NCBI GenBank assembly: GCA_038030265.1
Contig: CM075941.1
Span: forward strand, 57,513,952-57,577,951
DNA: 64,000 bases
Source of the DNA: Corythucha ciliata
Lineage: Eukaryota; Arthropoda; Insecta; Hemiptera; Tingidae
Direction of reading: 5' to 3'
Shown: piece after piece, positions 11,580-20,563 of the stretch
How positions within the stretch are numbered: position 1 is the first letter of the stretch
How the letters are laid out: each line of letters begins with the position of its first letter
The notes under the pieces: model-generated
Databases searched by the model: none
Seen by the model: only the letters and a program-made list of their open reading frames with translations
Told to the model about the DNA's origin: nothing
Position numbers and translations under genes: made by a program

Positions 11580-11798
11580 GTTCATCAAATTGACAGTCTC
11601 CTCGTAAAATTTGCATTTTCCTGATAAAATATACCTACAATTGACTCATAAAATTGAAAATTTCCTTTTAAAATTGTCATGAAAGAGACAATTTGCATGT
11701 AAAATTGATTATTTCCACTCAAAATTGACAATTTCATCCTAAAATATACAATTTACTCAGAAAAATTGATATTTCTTCAAAAAATTGACGATTTCATG
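11580..11798 (+). repeat. AAAATTGACAATTTCC repeats, copy 1
   Basis: AAAATTGACAATTTCCTCAT-like units recur every 18-24 bp. The whole block, with its following tRNA-like module and about 120 further bases, reappears closely at 20,169-20,563. It is therefore part of a larger dispersed repeat rather than an independent array. Confidence 0.7.
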
Positions 11799-11799
11799 A

Positions 11800-11838
11800 C
11801 CTGGCGCGAAACTAGGAGGTCGTGGGTTCGAGTCCCAC
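11800..11838 (+). other. tRNA-like 3' half (anticodon arm plus T arm) in a dispersed repeat
   Basis: An anticodon-arm-like stem CCTGG/CTAGG closes a 7-nt loop CGCGAAA. An AGGTC variable region follows, then a perfect T arm: GTGGG, loop TTCGAGT, CCCAC. The B box GGTTCGAGTCC is intact. Loop position 33 is G instead of U, and I find no D arm or acceptor stem upstream, so this is not a functional tRNA gene. It looks like the tRNA-derived part of a SINE-like repeat. A second copy lies at 20,405-20,443. Confidence 0.6.
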
Positions 11839-11990
11839 ACATAGCAATTTTTTCTCGGAACTCAAAACAACTAAAGAATAGTATATGCATTTAGTTTGAA
11901 GATTAATTTATTTAATTTCAGCCTCCCTACTCCCTCGAATTGACAGTTGTGACTGCGGTGGTGTGGTGAGGAGGAGAGTAATCCCCTAAT

Positions 11991-12025
11991 CAGGGCTGGG
12001 CAGTAATTGAATTACATGTAATTGA
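11991..12025 (+). repeat. hAT-like end motif CAGGGCTGGGCAGTAATTG, truncated by LINE
   Basis: The sequence CAGGGCTGGGCAGTAATTG plus GTAATT words matches the style of hAT transposon termini. It is identical at its start to 20,564 and to the reverse complement at 36,956. Here it is cut after about 35 bp by the T-run that is the poly(A) end of the minus-strand LINE. Confidence 0.5.
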
Positions 12026-12281
12026 TTTTTTTTTTTTTTTTTTTTGTGGCCTAGACATAAAGCCATTAGCCATTGTATTAGTTTTTATTACTTTTATATT
12101 TCTATTTTATACTTTTTTATATTCTATTAGATTATTAATATTATATTTTTAATTTTATACTTTAGCGTTGTTTTATCTTTCAAATATTTAAGTTAGCATT
12201 TACTATGAATTGGATATATCCCTGTATGTTATGTCAATGTGGGAAAGAACGATTTTATAGTTGAAGGGGGTTGTTAATTTC

Positions 12282-13038
12282 TTATACATATAGGGATTTA
12301 AAGAACGGATTTCGAGCACTTGTGTATTTCTGACATGACATTATTTTATGTTCTAAATCATCGTTTGAGCCGCACATGTCACATAGAGGGGTATTTGCCT
12401 GGGCAATTCGGTGTAGATATGCATTACAAAGTCCATGATTTGAACGCAGTCTGTTTATTATTCTAGTTTGTTTTCGGGTTAAGTTAGAATTATTGAACCA
12501 TGATCTGGGGGGGATTAGTGGGTTTAATGCTTTGTAAAACAATCCCTTGGGTTGATCGTTACATGCTGCTTGCCATTCAAGTTTTATATTGTTGTTAATA
12601 ATTATTTTGTTTAATATCTGTGTATGGTATCTTATAATAGAGCCAGTTATTGGAGTTGCTACCTATTTTTGCCAACCGATCAACCTCTTCGTTACCTGGA
12701 ATATTGGCATGAGCTTTGATCCAGATTATATTAACATTTTTATATTGATTGTTTATGATGTGGTTCAATAACTTTATGATTTCCACAAGTAAGTATGTGC
12801 AATTGCTGTTGTTATGAAAATGGGCGATACCTTGCACTACACTCTTGCTATCTGTTATGATTGATTACGACAGATCAGTGGATTCTTTGATATAACGGAG
12901 AGCTTCGATTATCGCAATGCATTCTGCCGAAAAAATTGAAAACAGAGGGTTTAATTTGAAGTATTTTTTAACATTATGTGTTTTGTCGTATATGGCAGCA
13001 CCAACGTTGTTGTCTGTTTTGGATCCATCGGTATATAT
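12282..13038 (-). pseudogene. LINE RNase H and C-terminal zinc-knuckle-like tail
   Basis: Downstream of a stop at 13,039, the same coding sense resumes in pieces. The RNase H acidic residues can be followed: TDGSKTDNN, SAECIAIIEALRY, then ITDSKSVVQG, then IKAHANIPGNEEVDRLAK. An internal TAA near 12,870 and a shift near 12,590 break it. The tail at 12,282-12,542 has CDMCGSNDDLEHKIMSC, a C-x2-C...H...C arrangement usual at the C-terminus of such LINE proteins. Confidence 0.8.
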
Positions 13039-14787
13039 TTAATTGGGATTTGTTGCTCTTTGAATTTGTTTTTCGAGTGCGTAGCGCATTTCCTGCAAGG
13101 GTTCTCTTTTTTCCCCCGTCGAATAGACTATGGAGGTTTGGGTGGGGATTAGGTATGACTGACTTTGGAAAATAGGAAGTTTGTCTGAACTGGCAATGAG
13201 AGATTGGTAGGTAGAGTTTTCGGTGAAACATTCGACTAGTAGGGGGGTAGGTTTGAATCTCCAATATGAGTATGTCAGTACGGTAGAAGTTAATTGGCAG
13301 ATTTTACTAGAAATCTGGGGCGATATTGCCATTGCTTTAAGTGTGAACCTGCGTGTGAGCATCTTTCGTCGAAGTTCTAGGGGAGGTTCTTGTGCTTCGG
13401 CCAGGATAACGTTTGTAGGGGTGCTTTTGAGGTAACCCATACACAATCTTAAACATTTATATTGTAGCCTGTCCAGTGACTGGAGTATTGTCTTACTCGC
13501 TCTGCTATGGAAAATGCAGCCGAAGTCTATAATAGCTCTTACGGTCCATCGATAAAAAGTTAGGCATGTTGATGGCTCCGTTCCCCAATTATTGAAACAG
13601 ATAAGTTTTAAGGCGTTAATGTATTTTTCGGAGGTGTTGATTAAATTGGTTATGTGTGTTGTCCATTTCATTTTTGTGTCTAGATATAGTCCTAGGAATC
13701 GGACACAATTTTTAACAGGGAAACTTTTACCTCCCAATGTTACTTCTTCTCCGAGAGGAATGGACCTTTTTCTCGTAAAGGGGCACACAATAGACTTGTT
13801 CGTAGTTAGGGTCATACCATTGCTCGCAGTCCAAGCTAGTATTTCATGCATAGCATGGTCTAGGATGTCTATACATGTTAACATGTTTTTATGTGTTGTG
13901 TATAGACATATGTCATCGGCATATTGGATTATATTGATCTGGGGATTGGATAGCACCATGAGATCTGCCGTGTATATTGCATAAGGAAGTGTACTAAGAA
14001 TGTCTCCCTGTGGAATTCCCGTACAAGACCTCCTTGGCCCGATGACGTCATTGTTTATTTTAAGAAGTATGATTCTATCTTCGAATAGTTTAATGATGTT
14101 TTTTATGAACTGGGGCGGTAAACCCATGGATGATAATTTGACATATAATAAATTCAGATTCACGTTGTCGTATGCTCCGGCAACGTCGAGGAAGGCAGCA
14201 ACTACTGATCTGTTGGAGGTTAGGGCAAGATCTATGTCAGAGATTAATAGAGTGTGGCAGTCTTGGATTGTCTTTCCTTTCCTAAACCCGAATTGAATGG
14301 ATGGAAGGAGTCCGTTACTTTCGATAAACCACTCTAACCTGTATTTAATCATTCTTTCGAAGGTTTTCAGGATGTATGAAGATAGTGATATGGGCCTGTA
14401 AGAATTCGAATCGTTAGGTGGTTTATGGGGTTTTAAAATGGGAATAACTAAATACTTTTTCCAGTCATCAGGGAAGTTTCCTGTCGCCCAAGCTTTATTG
14501 TATAAATTTAATAATATCGTTTTCGCATTTCCGGGAAGGTGGAAGATCATGGGATAGTGAATGTTGTCTATGCCTGGAGCAGTATTTCTGTTTGATTTTA
14601 AGGCGATGTCCAGTTCTTTCTTCGTGAACGGATGTAGAATTGGGTGATTTTCGGCGTAGGTGGTTTGTATGTCAAAGTTGTGTTCAGGAACGAAAGGGGG
14701 ACAAATTTTGTTGTAAAAATCTTCCGTCCAATCTGTGCATGGAAGAGGAGGGGGTTTATTTTCAGTTTTTCTATCGGGAAAGAACAC
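13039..14787 (-). pseudogene. LINE reverse transcriptase
   Basis: An uninterrupted 582-codon minus frame covering the whole RT. The blocks are recognisable: NSYRPISLSSYILKTFERM, FGFRKGKTIQDCHTL, VAAFLDVAGAYDNVN, GIPQGDILSTLPYAIY, then the catalytic box QYADDICLYTT and VRFLGLYLD. Both catalytic aspartates are kept. It ends in a TAA just before the RNase H motif NYIYTDGS, where full-length relatives read through, so the stop looks like a nonsense mutation. Family role: target-primed reverse transcription at the nicked chromosome. This frame alone cannot mobilise without endonuclease. Confidence 0.9.
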
Positions 14788-14849
14788 GGCAGGTTACGAT
14801 CGAGTTGGCATTGCATTCTTATCTATTCCTGGTTGCTCCGTTCATGTAA

Positions 14850-16325
14850 GTTCTACATTGGAAGCTTGCTGCAAATCGGTTTTTTTCAATAATTCAGTCT
14901 TCATGGCATTGTAGGCATCAAAATTACGTAAAATGGAACTTAAGTGACTACGCTGGGGGATTATCGAAGGATTATCTCCGCTATCTACAAAGAAAGGAAA
15001 ATAAATCGGTGCCGGTCCTTGCTCGTTGTGAGTATCCAATCGCTCAACATTTGTCATCAATAAAAATCGGGCAACTTATTTCAATCATAGTGTCCTTTTT
15101 AGTACAAAGATTCATTAGTGGAAATTCTTTTTTTTTTTTTTTTTATTTGTCAACAAAATAACAAACACGATTATAGGTATAATTACGGTAATTATGACTT
15201 GACACTCGCCCAACTAAGGCATCGCCCGTGTAGTTGGGCGGAATTCAGTTCAGATAAGACTTAAATTATTAAACATGACCAAAATTAAAAAACTCGAACT
15301 CGAAAATTCGACAGACGCCCGACATTTCCCGGCGATGTCGAGCTTGGATAATGTAAATTACCTCGTTGACGTTGTGAGTGCATTCACACAAGAGGAATTT
15401 CGCGATTTGAAATCACTTGAACCGCAACACGTCGACAGAAGTGGCTTAGTACTTCGGGAGTTCGGAATGCCGGAGACAAGGGCTTTGTGATGACAAGAGT
15501 GAGTTTTCCGTTGTTATTCAAGAAAAAAGGCCAGTTCACAATTTATTGTCGGTACGGGAACGTAAATGCGAATGGGTGACAGTAGTCGGACCAGACCAAT
15601 CGTTTCAGTTCAAACCCTTTCACGTTGCCATCCCTTCAATTTTGAAGTGGCTTAACTTTTAACTAGCGCGTTAGGCTCGTTTCACATATACGAGGTTTCT
15701 CGCGGCGCGGTTTTTTGCCTGCCGCGTATTGACCACGTACACCTTTACACACGTGCGGTACATATTACATGGTTCGATGAGAAAGCGGCATTCACGCGGA
15801 TTACACGCGGGGGCCTCGTGAAACCGCGTTTGTGTGAAAAGAGCGTTGGGAAATGCTTAACGTAGAATGTCCACGTGCTCCTTTTATAGTGCTGAAGAAG
15901 ATTACCTCACCCTGATGCTTGGAAAAGAATCTGAAGAAGGATACACGGTCCTTTCCAGCCCTCGAGTAGCACCCAACAAACGCGTAGTTCATCGGCATTT
16001 CGTTCTTTTTGGATCGGTCGAATAAACGCCATTTGTGTATTATAGAATAAAAAGATCACGTTTTGATGATTCTCTAGTCAAAATTCATTTTCCAAGTAAC
16101 ATAGGAACAAGACTTCTAGGAACCAGAGTGATGTGGGGAATACACATTCTGTTCTGCCTCAGTGACTGAAACCCGGAAGAAACTATCACCGTCTGAGGAT
16201 CAATTTCTTACAATAGACCTAAATTTCAGCTCATAAAACATAAAACAACTTTTGGAACGTTAAAATTAAGTAAATATTAATAAATCACTCAATACTGTAA
16301 TAAATTTGGGGTAACCAGGAAAGGT
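14850..16325. other. Insertion of about 1.5 kb inside the LINE, unrecognised
   Basis: The LINE linker stops at about 16,325 and the RT side resumes at about 14,850, so the intervening DNA is an insertion or rearrangement. It holds a T-run near 15,130, a small inverted repeat CGCCCAACTA...TAGTTGGGCG at 15,207-15,241, and a fold-back at 15,668-15,848. Two short frames are present (14,842-15,060 minus, 15,275-15,490 plus) without recognisable domains. I found no clear target-site duplication. Confidence 0.4.
15668..15848. repeat. Fold-back (MITE-like) element
   Basis: The outer arms GGCTCGTTTCACA and, inverted, TGTGAAAAGAGCG flank a GC-rich centre. The inner arms CGAGGTTTCTCGCGG and CCTCGTGAAACCGCG are partly complementary. 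It has the same general design as 10,963-11,070. Confidence 0.55.
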
Positions 16326-16329
16326 AATA

Positions 16330-17341
16330 TAACCCAACTCTTATCTCGTGTCCGTTCCCGATTCTTTAATTTTTTAAAGGCGTTCCACATTTCTCGTATA
16401 TTGGTGTTTCTATTAATATTTTCGCAGTAACGCTTCCAGGTGTTGGCTTTAGATTGTCTTATAGTTTTTTTGGCTATGGCTGAAGTTCTTTGGTATGAAA
16501 TGTAGTTACTGTAGTTGGGGGTGTTTTTATATAAGTTGTAGGCTGTTTTTCGATTAAGTATTGCAGTTTTACAGTCTTCATTCCACCATTGTTTACGGTA
16601 TTTGTAGTTTATGATTTGTTGTATTTTGGAATCGATTGGTCACCTGCCTTATTAAATGTTGTTTACTAGAGTTGTATAATCACTGGAATGTTCGCTTGTC
16701 AATTGTATGTTAGTGTAGGCCTCCATTAAGGAGGTGTATTCGTTCCAATTAGCTTTACTCAAATTCCATTTACGTCCTGTATAGTTATGAGAAATAAGCC
16801 CATCGTGAATGCCCGTAGCATGATATTCAAAAAGTATTGGGATGTGGTCTGATCCTAAGGGATCCTCCGTTATTCTCCATTCGAATTTCAGGCTCAATTC
16901 AGGTGGAATAAACGTAAGGTCTATAGCAGAGGTATGGATTTGTCCTGATTTGTTTATCAATGTAGGAGAGCCGTCGTTCAATAATATGAGGTTATTATTA
17001 TCTATTGCGTCCAATAAGGCATTTCCTTTATTATTCGTAAGGGAACACCCGAATATTCTATGATGACTGTTAAAGTCGCCAGCAATAATGCAAGGCCTTG
17101 GAACGCTGTCAAAAAGTCTTTCCCAGTTTCTAGAAGTAATATTGTTTTCAGGATTGTTGTACACTGATAGTATGGACATTTTTTGATTATTAAAGAGAAT
17201 CGTTACGCCTACCACCATGACATTATCTAGTTGGATTGGAGTGAAAGTATTATATGGAATGTGGTTTTCAATGAGAATGGCAACCCCTGCCATGCCGTCA
17301 TCTCTATCTTGTCTAATATTATTGTATCCACGAAAGTTCAC
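16330..17341 (-). pseudogene. LINE endonuclease (partial) and linker
   Basis: The 229-codon frame at 16,652-17,341 is the C-terminal two thirds of an AP-like endonuclease. It shows IIAGDFNSHHRIFG, SAIDLTFIPPE and DPLGSDHIPILFEY, which include the catalytic Asp/Asn of GDFN and the SDH motif. The N-terminal strand carrying the first Asn and the metal-binding Glu is missing. Further along, at 16,330-16,640, the linker typical of these proteins reads WWNEDCKTAI and NTWKRYCENI in a second frame. Expected role: nicks the target DNA. Confidence 0.8.
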
Positions 17342-17364
17342 ATATTATTCTATTCAGAAATCAA

Positions 17365-17462
17365 TAACCTCCTTGTAACCTCTTAGGTACATCATAAAGT
17401 GTAAAAGAATAAGTTTCTTCTTGAGGTGACGTCACAGTAGTGGAGGTACCTAGTCCGTCACA
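17365..17462 (-). repeat. 3' LTR of the gag-less Ty3 element
   Basis: The shared 63 bp at 17,400-17,462 starts TGTAAAAGAATAAG and ends GTCCGTCACA on the plus strand. It includes the palindrome TGACGTCA, a CRE-like site, at 17,427-17,434. The extension to 17,365 is proposed only from the ATCAA flank. Confidence 0.65.
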
Positions 17463-17475
17463 TCCCCCTTTCTTT
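17463..17475 (-). other. Polypurine tract next to the 3' LTR
   Basis: On the minus strand AAAGAAAGGGGGA directly precedes TGTGACGG, the start of the LTR. This is the expected primer site for plus-strand DNA synthesis, and it fixes the orientation and LTR boundary. Confidence 0.75.
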
Positions 17476-17487
17476 GAAAGCGCACTG

Positions 17488-17985
17488 TCAGTTGAATTGT
17501 AGACATTGAGGAGGCTTCACCAGGCGTCCACTGGCAGTGCAGACAGTCGATGTCTGGATCAGGGCAGGAGGTGCGGTGCTGGTACGAGGACTGATTTTGA
17601 TCGGAGACCCACAGGATTTCTGTGTCTCTGACGTCACTCTGGGAGGCGAAGTCATGACTGATTTGTGGCTAGTCTGTGATTCAGGCTGCGGTGCTACAAA
17701 TTCCTTGTCATTAGGCTGTCGATCTAGTCGAGGCTGTAGGAACCAGGAATTTCGTCGGTACTTTGCACCATCGGCTGTCTGGATTACATACGAGTTAGTG
17801 TCACTTAACTTTTGGATTACTTCCACAGGCACCCAATGTCTCGGTGATTTTCTCCACAAGATGTGATCTCCGTTGGCAAAGAGCATTGGCGCGGATTTTC
17901 CTCTGTCTGCGGCGGTTTTCTCCCTCTCATGCATCTTTTTTTAGTGTTAGCCGTACCTCTTCTGGCTTGATCAAATGTGGGTTAA
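17488..17985 (-). pseudogene. Ty3 integrase C-terminal domain
   Basis: The minus frame at 17,488-17,934 carries the basic, SH3-like C-terminal region: DHILWRKSPRHWVPVEVI, then SYVIQTADGAKYRRNSWFL, then a Pro/Ser/Thr-rich tail ending about 25 bp before the polypurine tract. Upstream, the LTLKK segment is in another frame across a run of seven A, so there is a one-base shift near 17,940. Confidence 0.75.
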
Positions 17986-18056
17986 GAGTAGACTGCAACA
18001 ATGGGAGAAGAGTTTTCGTTCTTCTACCCATGAGACGTTGCGCTGGTGAGCCGATG

Positions 18057-19133
18057 TTACCTACCCCTTGGCGTATTACGCTGATTTAGCAGAGCTAGAA
18101 ATGGATCAGAGTTGTCGGTAAGGCATTTTTTAAAAAGTAATTTGGCTTCTTGGACATAGCGCTCCGCTAACCCATTTGAACGTGCAAACTCTGGACTTGA
18201 TATTCTGTGTCGAATCTCCCAGGACTTGAGGAAGTTCTTGAACTCACTGCTGGAATATTGGGGACCACCGTCGGAGTTCACTTGGTCCGGGATTCCGAAG
18301 GTTGCAAACCAACACTTCAGGTTCTTGATAACCGCTGAGCTAGTGGTAGATGTTAATTCAACAAAGTCGTAAAATCCAGAGTAGCTGTCTGCTATGATGA
18401 GAAAGTCGCGGTGATTGAGGTTGAAAAGGTCTGTGGCTACTATTTGCCAGGGCCTTTCTGGAATTTCACCTGTGGTAATCTGCTCCATTGGCTTATTTTT
18501 TTGGAGTTTTTGGCAGGTTGGGCAACTTTCCACATAAGATCTGATGTGTTGTGCCATTTTTGGCCAAAATAAATTTTCTCTAGCCAATTTGGTGCAGCCT
18601 TCTATTCCTCTATGACTGCGGTGAATTTCCTTCAGTAGAATTTCCACCATTGTTTGAGGAATGACAATTTGTTCTCCTTTCACGATCAAATTGTTGTAAA
18701 GTCCCAGTTCTTTTCGAAAACTAAAATAAATTTGAACCTGTTCAGGGAGGAGTTTTTTGTCATCCGGCCATCCGTTTAAAATAAAATTTTTAACTTCCTT
18801 CAGCGTCGGATCCTGCACAGTTGCTTCCTCAAGTTGTTCCAAACGCGATTTTGAGAATGGAATGGCAACATGAATAGTTATTTCCGGTGGTTGGTCAAAT
18901 TCAGGCAAATTTTTTATGTCCCTACTGAGTGGGTCAGCGATAAAAAGCTCTTTTCCTTTTTTATAGACCACTGTTGGGTTGTACGGCATTATCTCAAATA
19001 AAATTCGTTGGAGTCGAGCTGGAGCCTTGTGCAGTGGTTTTTTGAAAATATTCTCGAGCGGTTTGTGATCGCTCTCCACTACCAGGTGCGTGTTTCCCCA
19101 GACATGGGAATTGTATTTCTTGCAAGCAACCAA
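18057..19133 (-). pseudogene. Ty3 RNase H end and integrase core
   Basis: A 358-codon minus frame. It begins within RNase H (LVVESDHKPLENIFKKPL, ELFIADPLSRD). The integrase zinc finger follows (HRSHRGIEGCTKLA through ESCPTCQKLQ), then a complete D,D-E core: IVATDLFNLN, VNSDGGPQYSS, and GLAERYVQEAK. All three acidic residues are retained. The frame ends near NTPRGR, and relatives continue in the frame found at 17,985-18,060, so a frameshift lies at about 18,060. The sequence resembles the integrases often annotated as K02A2.6-like in invertebrate genomes. Confidence 0.85.
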
Positions 19134-19169
19134 AATTGCTAAAGCCTCTTTTTCTATCTGGCTGTAGTT

Positions 19170-20090
19170 TCATTCTGATTTGGTGAGTGCCTTTGAGCTG
19201 TAGGCTATGGGTTGACCATTCTGAATTAAACAGGCGCCAACAGAATGTTCACTCGCATCTACGGAGAGAGTGACGGGCTCATTGGGGTTGTAGTGGCGAA
19301 GGACTGGAGCTTTCTTGATTTTTGACAACAGTAAATCAAATGCTGACTGCTGTTCGGGACCCCAGTACCACTCTATCTCTTTATGTAGCAGCTGGCTTAG
19401 AGGCTGAGTCAAATCTGAGAGATTTTGTATGAATTTTGACAGGTATGTAACCATGCCCAAAAATCTTTGAAGTTCATTGACATTCTCAGGTATTTTGAAT
19501 TTTTCCAAACTTGCTACTTTTTCAGGGTCTGCCTCTATTCCTTTTTCAGAAATGACGTGTCCGAGGAAAACCACCTTCGGTGTATTGAAAATACATTTCT
19601 CTGGATTCAGCTTCAGTCCGGCTTTTTTCAGGGTGTTTAGGACATCTTGAGTGATAATTTCCAGTTCTTCTTTGTTTCTTGCATGACAAAGAATATCATC
19701 CATTGCAACTTCCACGCCTTTTTTCCCTCCGAGCAGGGTCGACTTCCACGCCTGGAACACTTCAGGGGCCGAGCTTAAGCCAAACGGGAGTCTGAGAGTG
19801 CGAAATCTTCCCCATGGCGTCGAGAATGTCAAGTAATTTGACGTTCGGCGGGATACTTTTATTTGATAAAATCCTCGAGCGCAGTCTAGTTTGGAATATA
19901 TTTTGGAACCATGAAGATTTGCTGCGACTTCGTCGATTGTCTGCAAGGGGTATTGGCGGCGCTTTATGTTTTTGTTAACGTCTGTAAGGTCTATGCAAAT
20001 TCGAGGTTTTTTATTTTTCCACACGACAACCATGGGAGAAACGGCTGGAGCAGGTTCATTCATAGGCTCTATGATTTTATTTTCGACCAT
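19170..20090 (-). pseudogene. Ty3 reverse transcriptase and RNase H start
   Basis: A 306-codon minus frame starting inside the RT domain (VENKIIEPMNEPAPAVSPMV) and continuing through KLDCARGFYQIKV, RLPFGLSSAPEVF and the catalytic VAMDDILCHA, where both aspartates are kept. RNase H begins with VTLSVDASEHSVGACLI. A TGA at 19,168-19,170 interrupts the line that continues NYSQIEKEALAILVACK in the same frame, so it is a single nonsense change. Only about 15 bp separate the RT from the 5' LTR, showing that gag and protease were deleted. Confidence 0.85.
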
Positions 20091-20105
20091 TCTGACCTAG
20101 TTAAG

Positions 20106-20168
20106 TGTAAAAGAATAAGTTTCTTCTTGAGGTGACGTCACAGTAGTGGAGATACCTAGTCCGTCACA
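20106..20168 (-). repeat. 5' LTR (63 bp visible) of the gag-less Ty3 element
   Basis: Nearly identical to 17,400-17,462. Its inner edge sits at the deletion junction with RT, so it may be incomplete. The outer edge adjoins ATCAAATTG, which belongs to the repeat seen also at 11,586. Confidence 0.7.
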
Positions 20169-20403
20169 ATCAAATTGTCAGTCTCCTCGTGAAATTGGCA
20201 TTTTCCTGATAAAATATACCTACAATTTACTCATAAAATTGAAAATTTCCTTTTAAAATTGTCATGAAAGAGACAATTTGCATGTAAAATTGATTATTTC
20301 CACTTAAAATTGACAATTTCATCATAAAATATACAATTTACTCAGAAAAATTTATATTTCCTCATAAAATAGAAAAGTGTCTCATAAAATTGACGATTTC
20401 ATG
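20169..20403 (+). repeat. AAAATTGACAATTTCC repeats, copy 2
   Basis: Closely matches 11,586-11,798 base by base over most of its length, with a few substitutions and one additional unit near 20,365. Confidence 0.75.
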
Positions 20404-20404
20404 A

Positions 20405-20443
20405 CCTGGCGCGAAACTAGGAGGTCGTGGGTTTGAGTCCCAC
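20405..20443 (+). other. tRNA-like 3' half, second copy
   Basis: The same anticodon-arm and T-arm arrangement as at 11,800-11,838, with one change in the T loop (TTTGAGT), which weakens the B box. No complete cloverleaf is present. Confidence 0.55.
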
Positions 20444-20563
20444 ACATAGCAATTGTTTCTCGGAACTTATTCTTCGGAATTTATTTATTTTCAGCCTCCC
20501 CACTCCCTCGAATTTACAGTTGTGACTGCGGTGGTGTGGTGAGGAGGAGAGTAATCCCCTAAT

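Larger units (their letters stand above)
12026..17359 (-). mobile_element. Decayed LINE with EN, RT and RNase H (I/Jockey group), interrupted
   Basis: Minus-strand order from the right: partial apurinic-type endonuclease, linker, RT, RNase H, CCHC-like tail, 3' UTR, and a poly(A) tail seen as 21 T at 12,026-12,046. The RNase H after the RT points to the I/LOA/R1-like side rather than to classical Jockey. The endonuclease lacks its N-terminal portion, so the copy is 5'-truncated or was cut by the Ty3 element next door. About 1.5 kb of foreign sequence separates linker from RT. Several stops and frameshifts show it is dead. Confidence 0.85.
17365..20168 (-). mobile_element. Gag-less Ty3/Gypsy element with very short LTRs
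   Basis: Direct repeats of 63 bp (17,400-17,462 and 20,106-20,168), differing at about one position, begin TG and end CA. In element orientation the 3' repeat follows a polypurine tract immediately. Between them lie RT, RNase H and integrase only; gag and protease are absent. ATCAA flanks at 17,360-17,364 and 20,169-20,173 may be the target duplication. If so, the complete 3' LTR is about 98 bp (17,365-17,462) and the 5' copy lost its end in the deletion that removed gag. One stop and at least two frameshifts disrupt pol. Confidence 0.8.

Noticed and set aside
11800..11838. A functional tRNA gene
   Set aside because: Only the anticodon and T arms fold. Loop position 33 is not U and no acceptor stem or D arm is present.
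15207..15241. Inverted repeat CGCCCAACTA...TAGTTGGGCG as a terminator or riboregulator
   Set aside because: A bacterial-type terminator makes no sense in this context. It is a small hairpin within an unexplained insertion.
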